A stretch of 14,237 nucleotides of DNA, from positions 59,558-73,794 of the forward strand of contig DHSL01000038.1 of the NCBI GenBank assembly GCA_002411345.1, in the 5' to 3' direction. Source of the DNA: Bacteroidales bacterium UBA5287 (GTDB taxonomy: Bacteria > Bacteroidota > Bacteroidia > Bacteroidales > Dysgonomonadaceae). Position 1 is the first letter of the stretch. Each line of letters starts with the position of its first letter. The notes under the pieces are model-generated. The model was not told the origin of the DNA and ran no database searches. It was given only the letters and a program-made list of their open reading frames with translations. The translations under genes were made by a program, and so were the position numbers. Of the stretch, positions 1 through 6,132 are shown in pieces.

Positions 1-58
1 TGGTCCGAGGATGGTCCGAGTCAGCTCCGTTACACCTCCGACTATGGTCTCACTCAAA
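1..58. repeat. Degenerate 11-bp periodic repeat, truncated at left edge
   Basis: TCCG occurs at 4, 15, 26 and 37, exactly 11 bases apart. The units are TCCGAGGATGG, TCCGAGTCAGC, TCCGTTACACC and TCCGACTATGG. A fifth, weaker unit starts TCTC at 48, and bases 1-3 (TGG) match the end of a previous unit. GC is about 60% over 1-47, while the sequence after about 70 is strongly AT-rich. The array clearly continues left of the window. An 11-base period is not a multiple of three, so ordinary coding repeats are less likely, although frame 1 is open to a TAA at 67-69. The periodicity is seen directly; the function is unknown. Confidence 0.55.
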
Positions 59-136
59 AGGTCGACTAATTGAATTTTACTTGTCAAAATATTTAACTTT
101 CATTAGGTATTGTTTTATATTTATTTTTCATATTTT

Positions 137-156
137 AAATAATGACTGCATTATTT
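137..156. repeat. Perfect 8-bp inverted repeat with ACTG loop
   Basis: AAATAATG and CATTATTT flank a four-base ACTG loop in the AT-rich leader between the left repeat and the first gene. It has no T-run on either side that would make a convincing terminator. It could be an operator or a weak hairpin; AT-rich sequence also gives such repeats by chance. Confidence 0.25.
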
Positions 157-226
157 CTAATAATGTTTATAAATGTTTAAATTGCCTAACTTTATTCAAA
201 TAATAAATTAATAAGCATATTTACTT

Positions 227-234
227 TATTTTTG
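227..234 (+). promoter_or_regulatory. Putative Bacteroidetes -7 box upstream of TPR gene
   Basis: TATTTTTG fits TAnnTTTG and lies 24 bases before the start codon at 259. No clear TTTG -33 box sits 19-21 bases upstream, so this is a half match only. Confidence 0.4.
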
Positions 235-258
235 CCAATCACAAATTTATAATCAATA

Positions 259-1332
259 ATGAAACAATTCATATTAATCATTTCTTTATTAACGTGCTTT
301 TCATATTACAGTTTTGCGCAGAAAAACGACAAAACCCTTATTAATGAGGGTGTTGAACTGCACGACTCACTGGAATTTGAAAAGGCAATTGATAAATATA
401 ATGAGGCATTGAAACTGAATCCGGAATCAATGCTCGCAAAATATGAGCTGGCTTTGTCTTACCTGGAACTGAAAGATTACAACAACGCAATTAAATATGC
501 TACTGATGTAATTGAATCTGGTAATTCAGAAATTCTTGCCGAATCGTATAATGTTAAAAGTGAAGCCCTTGTGGGACTAAACAAAATCGATGAAGCTATT
601 CAACTTCTTAACGAGGGAATAAAGAAAACGGGTAACCACTTTTTTCTGCAATTTAATCTTGCTCTCAACTATTATAAAAAGCGGGATTTGGAAAATGCAC
701 TTAAATATGTGAGACAGGCTATAGACATGAGCAAAAGCTCCAGCGGTGCGTTTCTACTAAACGCATATATCACAAATGATATAGGATTATGGGTGCAAAG
801 CCTACTTTCTTTCCAAATGTTCCTTACTCTTGAGCCGGATAGCAAACGCTCACAAAATGCTTTCGAAGAAATGATGCAGATAATGAGAATAAAACCTACG
901 TCCGGAAAACCTATTGAACGCTCGTTTGTTCAATTGCAGATGAACGGAGGAAACGATAGCACTCACATAATTAAGGATATACCTCCTCTTAACATTGAAG
1001 ATGGTCTCGATAGAAAAGCGGTTTGGGATATTATTCAATCAAAATTGAATAAGTTGAATGCTAATGAAAAAGAGCCATCACTATTTTTAACTTTCACTGA
1101 AGTAAATAAAGCTATCGTAAATTCTTTGGAAATGACTCATAACGGACCAAAAGAAGGTGCTATGTGGAATTTCTTCGTTCCTTTTTTTACACAAATTGTT
1201 AATTCAGAACATTATGAAACTTACTGCAAATACATAAGTGTTTCATACTTTCCTGAATCACTGGAATGGTGGAACACAAACAAAAATAAAGGAGAGGAAT
1301 TTAAAAAATGGTTTGAGAATGGCGATGACTAA
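259..1332 (+). CDS. Secreted tetratricopeptide-repeat protein
   Basis: This 357-residue protein starts with a signal peptide: K2, a hydrophobic core to about residue 18, and a likely cleavage at SFA-Q (20/21). It should therefore be periplasmic or otherwise exported. Residues about 25-160 hold three to four TPR-like helical hairpins with the usual spacing, such as EKAIDKYNEALKLNPES near 41-57 and NNAIKYATDVIESG near 75-88. TPRs normally mediate protein-protein contact. The C-terminal half, from about 215, has no motif I recognise and is rich in aromatic residues near the end. The gene lies 59 bases before the ECF sigma gene on the same strand, so cotranscription is possible, though no terminator or promoter between them settles it. 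The fold is well supported; the partner and role are unknown. Confidence 0.85.
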   Translation: MKQFILIISLLTCFSYYSFAQKNDKTLINEGVELHDSLEFEKAIDKYNEALKLNPESMLAKYELALSYLELKDYNNAIKYATDVIESGNSEILAESYNVKSEALVGLNKIDEAIQLLNEGIKKTGNHFFLQFNLALNYYKKRDLENALKYVRQAIDMSKSSSGAFLLNAYITNDIGLWVQSLLSFQMFLTLEPDSKRSQNAFEEMMQIMRIKPTSGKPIERSFVQLQMNGGNDSTHIIKDIPPLNIEDGLDRKAVWDIIQSKLNKLNANEKEPSLFLTFTEVNKAIVNSLEMTHNGPKEGAMWNFFVPFFTQIVNSEHYETYCKYISVSYFPESLEWWNTNKNKGEEFKKWFENGDD

Positions 1333-1391
1333 AAATTTGAATAGAAATTGAATAAATAGAATAGTTTGTTTTTTCTGAATATACTTTGATA

Positions 1392-1946
1392 ATGGAAAAT
1401 AACATCAACGACGAAGAACTATTGGAACTATTGCAAGACCCCGAAACACAACGTCAGGGATTTGCAAAACTAGTATCTGTATACAGCGAAAGATTATATT
1501 GGCAGATTCGAAAAATGGTTCTATTACATGAAGATTCAAATGATATTCTTCAGGATGTATTTATCAAAGCATGGAACCACATAGATACGTTTAGAGGTGA
1601 GTCTAAATTATCTACATGGCTTTACAGAATAGCAATAAATGAATGCATAACTTTCTTGAAAAAAGAAAGGGCAAAAAACAACATATCTTTGGATGATGAA
1701 GATGTATTTGTTGCAAACAAATTAGAAGGTGACACGTATTTTGATGGTGATGAAGCACAACTTTTACTGCAAAAAGCAATCGCGACACTACCCGAAAAAC
1801 AGAGACTGGTTTTCCAAATGAAATACTTTGACGAAATAAAGTACGAAGATATGTCGGAAATACTAGGAACTTCGGTAGGAGCACTAAAAGCATCGTATCA
1901 TCATGCAGTCAAAAAAATTGAAAATTATTTAACAAAATCTCATTAA
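1392..1946 (+). CDS. ECF-type RNA polymerase sigma factor
   Basis: This is a 184-residue sigma-70 family protein of the small ECF class, which has only regions 2 and 4. Region 2 is near residues 20-90, with the characteristic stretch EDSNDILQDVFIKAWNHID and then FRGESKLSTWLYRIAINEC. Region 4 is near 120-178, with LPEKQRLVFQMKYFDEIKYEDMSEILG and a helix-turn-helix leading to VGALKASYHHAVKKI. I chose the ATG at 1392; an in-frame TTG at 1386 would add two residues. The next gene encodes a single-pass membrane protein and the one after a secreted Spy-like protein. By analogy with envelope-stress modules, the sigma factor is probably held by the membrane protein and released on an envelope signal. 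The family call is firm; the regulon and the partner are inferred. Confidence 0.93.
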   Translation: MENNINDEELLELLQDPETQRQGFAKLVSVYSERLYWQIRKMVLLHEDSNDILQDVFIKAWNHIDTFRGESKLSTWLYRIAINECITFLKKERAKNNISLDDEDVFVANKLEGDTYFDGDEAQLLLQKAIATLPEKQRLVFQMKYFDEIKYEDMSEILGTSVGALKASYHHAVKKIENYLTKSH

Positions 1947-1997
1947 ACCTTTAATCTGTCAATTTGTCTATTGATTGTAAGCGCAAATAAAAGTGAT

Positions 1998-2420
1998 ATG
2001 AAGACTAATTTTAACGACTTGGATAATATTGATAAAAGTAACCCGTTCAGGGTGCCGGATAATTATTTCGCGCAATTCAACGAAGATATTATGTATAAAT
2101 TGCCGGTTAAAAACAAACCTGTAATTCAAGCAAAAAAAATCACTCTTTGGAGTAAAGCGCGACCTTGGGTTTATGCGGCAGCCTTATTCGCACTTATGTT
2201 TGTTGGCATTCAGTTTTATAAATATTCCGTAAATACAAGAATAAATAGTAAACATGCCACATCTTCTCAATCTCTTATGTCAAATGGAAATATAGATAAA
2301 TATTGGTCTACAGTCAAAATTTCAGAAGATGAGTTCTATCAATATCTGGAAAATCAATTGACCGAAGATAATTATTACGATTTTATGTATAATCAGATTT
2401 ATTCTGATACTTCAATGTAA
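1998..2420 (+). CDS. Single-pass membrane protein, putative anti-sigma partner
   Basis: This protein has 140 residues from the ATG at 1998; an upstream in-frame TTG at 1971 is less likely because it falls 24 bases after the sigma stop and gives a poor N-terminus. The N-terminal part contains NPFRVPDNYFAQF (about 15-27), like the short 'VP-x-x-Y/F-F' motif I know from small Bacteroidetes proteins encoded next to ECF sigma factors. One membrane segment lies near 57-74, after positive residues (KARP), so the N-terminal 55 residues should be cytoplasmic and the acidic, Tyr-rich C-terminal region periplasmic. That is the topology of an anti-sigma factor, with the sigma-binding part inside. No zinc-binding (ZAS) Cys/His motif is visible, so a classical anti-sigma domain is not shown. 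The role rests on position and topology. Confidence 0.7.
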   Translation: MKTNFNDLDNIDKSNPFRVPDNYFAQFNEDIMYKLPVKNKPVIQAKKITLWSKARPWVYAAALFALMFVGIQFYKYSVNTRINSKHATSSQSLMSNGNIDKYWSTVKISEDEFYQYLENQLTEDNYYDFMYNQIYSDTSM

Positions 2421-2448
2421 TGGAATATAATTAAAGAAACTTACAGTC

Positions 2449-2961
2449 ATGAAAAGAAATGTTTTGTTAATTCATTTATGTTTACTATTAAGTATTACAA
2501 CTTTCTCTCTTTCTGCACAAACAAGAAAATCTATGAATGTGGCAGACTACGAAAAGAGAAAGATGCAATTCGTAGAAGAACAAGCAGGATTGACTAAGGA
2601 GGAGGCTAACCGGTATTTCCCGTTGAACACTGAACTTTCTAAGAAAAAGCTGGATCTTAACATGCAGTATAGAAACAAAGTGCAGAATATGAGAAAAAAC
2701 AACCAGGAAATGTCGGAAGAAGAGTATCTGAAACTGCTGAATAATGATGAGGAACTGAAAACAAAAGAGGCTGAACTGGAAAAAGAATATGCCGAGAAGT
2801 TTAAAAAAGCGCTGTCACCTGAAAAATTATATCGGGCTCAACAGGCCGAAAAAAACTTTATGCAGAAAGAAGTAAATAACTTCAGAAGCAACCAGGGAAC
2901 AAATAATCCGATGAATAGAAATAATCAGGAAAAAAGGAACTCTAACAACAGAAACAGATAA
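2449..2961 (+). CDS. Secreted Spy/CpxP-like helical protein
   Basis: This 170-residue protein has a signal peptide (KR at 2-3, hydrophobic to about 22, likely cleavage at LSA-Q near 23/24). The mature part is almost entirely charged helix: LTKEEANRYFPLNTELSKKK near 48-67, then a long Lys/Glu-rich stretch, then LSPEKLYRAQQAEKNFMQ near 122-139. This layout is like the Spy/CpxP/metal-sensor group of periplasmic proteins, which chaperone unfolded proteins or sense envelope stress. The last 25 residues are low-complexity Asn/Arg. It ends the cassette with the ECF sigma gene and the membrane protein, 28 bases after the latter, which suggests it is either a sensor acting on the membrane protein or an effector controlled by the sigma factor. 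The similarity is by pattern only, so the exact family is uncertain. Confidence 0.75.
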   Translation: MKRNVLLIHLCLLLSITTFSLSAQTRKSMNVADYEKRKMQFVEEQAGLTKEEANRYFPLNTELSKKKLDLNMQYRNKVQNMRKNNQEMSEEEYLKLLNNDEELKTKEAELEKEYAEKFKKALSPEKLYRAQQAEKNFMQKEVNNFRSNQGTNNPMNRNNQEKRNSNNRNR

Positions 2962-3065
2962 TAAACAGAAATCAAACGGTTATTCTACACTAATTTAAAT
3001 AGATAAACTATAATAAACACATAAAATATACAACCGGAAGTATCTGAATAAGATTTATGTAAAGA

Positions 3066-3103
3066 AAAAAACGCAATCAGTATCGAAACTGATTGCGTTT
3101 TTT
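3066..3103. terminator. Bidirectional intrinsic terminator
   Basis: A 16-bp perfect stem (3066-3081 with 3088-3103) encloses a six-base loop. Its GC-bearing core ACGCAATCAGT/ACTGATTGCGT is flanked by an A-run on the left and a T-run on the right, so it terminates on both strands. It lies between the sigma cassette (+) and ssrA (-), and serves both. Confidence 0.85.
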
Positions 3104-3166
3104 AATTGGCAGTTAATTAGCAGTGTCTCACTCAATTGCCAATTAACTCCGTTTAAAAAGTTAATT
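3102..3166. repeat. Overlapping, mutually exclusive inverted repeats
   Basis: TTAATTGGCA (3102-3111) pairs with TGCCAATTAA (3137-3146). AATTAACT (3141-3148) pairs with AGTTAATT (3159-3166). The GTTAATT motif at 3112-3118 can also pair with 3141-3147. These stems share bases, and the first shares two bases with the terminator stem, so only some can form at once. The block lies just downstream of the ssrA 3' end and is probably part of the ssrA trailer or terminator region. Confidence 0.45.
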
Positions 3167-3188
3167 ATCAATATGTTATAAAAAATTG

Positions 3189-3585
3189 TGGAGATGGAGG
3201 GATTCGAACCCTCGTCCAAACGAGGAATTAATTCGCTTTCTACATGCTTATCTTCACTTTAATTGTAGGGCAAGAGCAAGACTGAAGCCACCAACTCTAA
3301 CCTTAGCTTTTTAATTTCAAATAGGTGCCAAAGCCTCACCTATCCTATCTCCGATTTATCTGCACCACCGTATCGGAACGCTTCGAAGCCACAGCTTCCG
3401 GGTGATGTCTCGTCCTGGCACCTGGTGCCTGGATTAAGCGATAGATCTACTATTATTCGATCACGCAGCAAGAGCGTAATTATTGTTGCCAGTTAAAATT
3501 TTGACCATTGAGATTAAAGTGCCAACAATCAATGCACTGCATGCTTACAAACCACTTCTACCCGCTGTCAAAACCGGTCATCCCC
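3189..3585 (-). ncRNA. ssrA: Transfer-messenger RNA (tmRNA, SsrA)
   Basis: tmRNA frees stalled ribosomes: its alanyl-tRNA-like end enters the A site and a short internal frame adds a degradation tag. On the minus strand the RNA starts GGGGATGACCGG and ends in a T-arm (GGTTCGAATCC) and CATCTCC, so the seven-base acceptor stem closes with one G-U pair. The discriminator A is the complement of 3189. The next three bases read CAA, so CCA is not encoded and must be added after transcription. The tag frame is at 3490-3461 and reads GNNNYALAA then TGA; the YALAA end is the usual protease signal. The length of about 397 is normal for a one-piece tmRNA. It has its own promoter (3613-3644) and a shared terminator (3066-3103). 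Confidence 0.97.
3461..3490 (-). other. tmRNA tag-peptide reading frame
   Basis: Nine codons from the resume codon GGC give GNNNYALAA, followed by TGA. From memory, tags in this phylum are of the form GENNYALAA or GETNYALAA, so the second residue here (Asn) differs while the YALAA degron is kept. Confidence 0.9.
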
Positions 3586-3612
3586 TTTATATGTAAACTC
3601 GAGAATTAGACA

Positions 3613-3644
3613 CAAAATTAGTACTTTAGTTTAATTTGAGCAAA
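3613..3644 (-). promoter_or_regulatory. ssrA promoter, full Bacteroidetes consensus
   Basis: On the minus strand TTTG (3644-3641) is followed after exactly 20 bases by TAATTTTG (3620-3613). This is a complete match to the TTTG/TAnnTTTG promoter. The -7 box ends 27 bases before the mature 5' end of tmRNA, leaving a short leader for RNase P to remove. Confidence 0.85.
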
Positions 3645-3705
3645 CTTGGAGACTAATTTTAATTGTATTTATATTCAATTCGCACATTAATTAATATTTC
3701 TTATC

Positions 3706-4467
3706 CTAAAATCTTTTTATATTTAATGCATTCAAAAAACGAGACCAAGAACGGTTATAATGTAATTTACCGCCTAAGTGGTTTTTAAAGAATTCTTTAT
3801 GGCGAACATTTAACATGTCTATGATCTGCTTTTTCTTTTTTGAGTCTTTCGACCTTTTTGAGTCTTGGGTAATTCTATAATAAAAACATTCTGTATCTAT
3901 ATAGCTTACTTTACCTCCTGTTTTTAACATTGAAATCCAAAAATCCCAATCTTCCAGACCGGCAATCTCTTCACAATATCCACTCGTATTATCATAATCA
4001 TTCCTGCGATATACTCCACTCACATAGATAATATTGCGTCGTGCCAATAAGTTTATATCGTAATCCGGTAATTGCCATTTCCCAAACTTGTCACCAAAGA
4101 ATTGAGCACAACCATATACTACTTTTACGTCGGGATTATTCTCTAAAACCGTTACAGCTTTTTCTATGTAATCTATAGATATTAAATCATCTGCATCTAA
4201 GGGTAATATATATTTACCACTAGACAACTTTATAGCTTCATTTCTTGCTGCAGAAACGCCTTTATTTACTTGGTGATAAGAACTTATGTTCAAATAGGTT
4301 TTGGTTAATGAATCTGCAATTTCTCCTGTTTTATCAGTGGAACCATCATCCATAAGTATTATTTCGATACTCTTATATGATGAATTAAGTACAGATTTAA
4401 CAGTTTCTTCAAGATATTTTTCTGCATTGTATGCAGGAATAATCACACTTACCACCTTTTCTATCAT
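3706..4467 (-). CDS. Family 2 glycosyltransferase
   Basis: This 253-residue GT-A fold enzyme transfers a sugar from a nucleotide donor, probably to a cell-surface glycan, at the cytoplasmic face. The N-terminus VSVIIPAYNAEKYLEETVKS (about 6-25) is typical of GT2. DDGSTD (40-45) binds the nucleotide, DADD (91-94) is the metal-binding DxD region, and EDWDFW (172-177) matches the later acidic motif that carries the usual catalytic-base region. No membrane segment is visible. Its start overlaps the stop of the upstream glycosyltransferase gene by four bases (ATGA), so translation is probably coupled. The sugar and acceptor cannot be read from sequence. No strong terminator follows, so some transcripts may run into ssrA. 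Confidence 0.92.
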   Translation of the reverse strand: MIEKVVSVIIPAYNAEKYLEETVKSVLNSSYKSIEIILMDDGSTDKTGEIADSLTKTYLNISSYHQVNKGVSAARNEAIKLSSGKYILPLDADDLISIDYIEKAVTVLENNPDVKVVYGCAQFFGDKFGKWQLPDYDINLLARRNIIYVSGVYRRNDYDNTSGYCEEIAGLEDWDFWISMLKTGGKVSYIDTECFYYRITQDSKRSKDSKKKKQIIDMLNVRHKEFFKNHLGGKLHYNRSWSRFLNALNIKRF

Positions 4468-5180
4468 ATACGATCCCTCCTATTAATAAGCTTTTGCCAA
4501 TAGTACTTCAAAGGATTAGAATACTTTAACTTTTTCCACGGTCTACTGCTATGTGGTTTATGAACAACTTTACACGAAGTAATCAGATAGTTATTAAACC
4601 CCAACTCATTGGCTTTGTGACTAATAAAGATGTCGTACCACGACTTTGAAGGGTCAAGTAGTTTAAAATCAAAGGCATTCAAATAAGAATTTGTAAGTAA
4701 TGTACAACAGAAACTTAAACGTTTCTGTGTATGAACAACACCTGATTCCATCTTTAAAGCATATTGATATGGAAAATTAATCTCTCCTTCTTCATCAGTC
4801 GTAACAGCTGCAACTAATGCAGGATTTTGAATATCTTTTAGTTGATCATATAATATTCTAAGTGTATCTTTTTTAACAAGAACATCTGATTCTACAATCA
4901 ATAAATGAGCATTTTGAGCAATTGCTTTCTGTTGAGCAATTTGTAAAATCAACAAATAATTTGGCGAAGGATGATTGGTTATATCTGAAAGATTCACCAA
5001 ATTAAATCCTTTGCTTATTGACAACAAATCAAGTGTTTGAGTAGTCTTTTCATCACTGAAATCATTATAAACCGTGAAATCATATTCAATCTGAATATCG
5101 GAATTCAATATCGAATCAATTGTTTGTAATGTTGTGTCAAGTGAATTTTTTACAGGTAAGATAACATGTATGGATTGCAT
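4464..5180 (-). CDS. Glycosyltransferase family 2-like protein, divergent
   Basis: This 238-residue protein starts MQSIHVILPVKNSLDTTLQT, a GT2-type first strand and helix. VYNDFSD (37-43) takes the place of the usual DDGS, and VESDVLV (96-102) takes the place of DxD. The middle contains a hydrophilic region and the C-terminus is strongly basic (residues about 213-237, with HKPHSSRPWKKLK), which could hold it at the inner membrane. The motifs are weaker than in its neighbour, so the donor and activity are uncertain. It is the first gene of a two-gene unit and overlaps the next gene by four bases, so both probably act on the same surface polysaccharide, for example an LPS core or capsule. The start is the ATG at 5178-5180, 25 bases after a putative -7 box. 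Confidence 0.82.
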   Translation of the reverse strand: MQSIHVILPVKNSLDTTLQTIDSILNSDIQIEYDFTVYNDFSDEKTTQTLDLLSISKGFNLVNLSDITNHPSPNYLLILQIAQQKAIAQNAHLLIVESDVLVKKDTLRILYDQLKDIQNPALVAAVTTDEEGEINFPYQYALKMESGVVHTQKRLSFCCTLLTNSYLNAFDFKLLDPSKSWYDIFISHKANELGFNNYLITSCKVVHKPHSSRPWKKLKYSNPLKYYWQKLINRRDRI

Positions 5181-5204
5181 CTATTTAATTATCAATTTTC
5201 ATAG

Positions 5205-5212
5205 CAAAGATA
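5205..5212 (-). promoter_or_regulatory. Putative -7 box for the glycosyltransferase pair
   Basis: On the minus strand TATCTTTG fits TAnnTTTG, 24 bases before the start codon. Twenty bases upstream stands TTCA, a poor -33 box, so the match is partial. Confidence 0.5.
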
Positions 5213-5263
5213 AGAAGTATTTTTTAATATTTTGAAGTCGCTTTAATTGAATCCTTATTAAAT

Positions 5264-5295
5264 TTTCAATTACCTGAAAAATTATCGTATTTTTG
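5264..5295 (+). promoter_or_regulatory. Putative promoter of nfnA-nfnB-pdxB
   Basis: TTTC (5264-5267), 20 bases, then TATTTTTG (5288-5295): one mismatch from TTTG/TAnnTTTG. The expected start of transcription is near 5302, giving a leader of about 30 bases. It diverges from the glycosyltransferase promoter 52 bases to the left. Confidence 0.65.
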
Positions 5296-5330
5296 CATAG
5301 TATTGATTTATCGCTATAGAACAAATTAAC

Positions 5331-6113
5331 ATGAATAGAATTGTAGGTAAAGAGTATTTTTCCGAAAAAGTTGTAAAACTAGAAATAGAAGCACCATTGA
5401 TTGCTAAAAGTAGGAAAGCGGGACATTTTGTGATTGTACGCGTTGGAAAAAAAGGAGAACGTGTACCATATACTATAGCTTCTTCTGATAAACAGAAAGG
5501 GACAATTACACTTGTAATTCAACGTGTTGGAAAATCATCCGAAAAAATCTGCCAACTAGAGGTGGGTGATTATGTTACCGATTTGGTTGGACCACTCGGA
5601 AAAGCTACTCACATTGAAAAATTTGGCACTGTTCTTTGTGCTGGAGGTGGAGTTGGAGTTGCTCCTATGTTACCAATTATTGAAGCCATGAAAAGTGCAG
5701 GTAATAAAGTCATAACTGTTTTAGCGGCTCGAACAAAGGAATTGATTATTCTGGAAGAGCAAGTCAGACAATTCTCTGATGAAGTAATTATTATGACGGA
5801 CGATGGATCTTATGGAAATAAAGGACTGATCACAAACGGAATAGAGATGGTTATTCAAAGAGAAAAAGTTGATCAGTGTGTGACTATTGGACCTGCAATA
5901 ATGATGAAATTTGTAGCACAACTCACAAAGAAATATAACATTCCAACCATTGCATCACTTAACACAATTATGGTTGACGGAACAGGCATGTGTGGTGCTT
6001 GTAGAGTAACCGTGGGAGGACAGACAAAATTTGTGTGTGTTGACGGTCCTGAATTTGACGCACATCAGGTAGATTTTGATGAAATGTTGATGCGATTAAA
6101 AGCTTATAATTAA
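5331..6113 (+). CDS. nfnA: NfnA-like ferredoxin-NADP+ reductase subunit alpha
   Basis: This 260-residue protein belongs to the ferredoxin-reductase-like group of NfnA, SudB and PyrK. An FAD domain carries RVPYTIAS (44-51), matching the RxYS/T flavin motif. The NAD domain carries GGGVGVAP (105-112). Near the C-terminus VDGTGMCGACRV places D216, C221 and C224 in a row with C236 in KFVCVDGP; in characterised NfnA an Asp plus three Cys hold the [2Fe-2S] cluster, and this pattern fits. With NfnB it would couple NADH and reduced ferredoxin oxidation to NADP+ reduction by flavin-based bifurcation in the cytoplasm. The partner gene begins 19 bases downstream. Many databases name such proteins sulfide or dihydroorotate dehydrogenase-like. 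Activity in this organism is inferred from the pair. Confidence 0.88.
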   Translation: MNRIVGKEYFSEKVVKLEIEAPLIAKSRKAGHFVIVRVGKKGERVPYTIASSDKQKGTITLVIQRVGKSSEKICQLEVGDYVTDLVGPLGKATHIEKFGTVLCAGGGVGVAPMLPIIEAMKSAGNKVITVLAARTKELIILEEQVRQFSDEVIIMTDDGSYGNKGLITNGIEMVIQREKVDQCVTIGPAIMMKFVAQLTKKYNIPTIASLNTIMVDGTGMCGACRVTVGGQTKFVCVDGPEFDAHQVDFDEMLMRLKAYN

Positions 6114-6132
6114 GAATAATATTTAAACACAG

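Noticed and set aside
1..69. Truncated CDS on the + strand ending at the TAA at 67-69
   Set aside because: Frame 1 is open and reads plausibly, but at least one other forward frame is also open to 71-73 and the 11-bp period explains the sequence as well. There is too little to call a gene.
1380..1388. Promoter box TATACTTTG just before the sigma gene
   Set aside because: The spacing between TA and TTTG is wrong for TAnnTTTG, and it would start transcription inside the gene.
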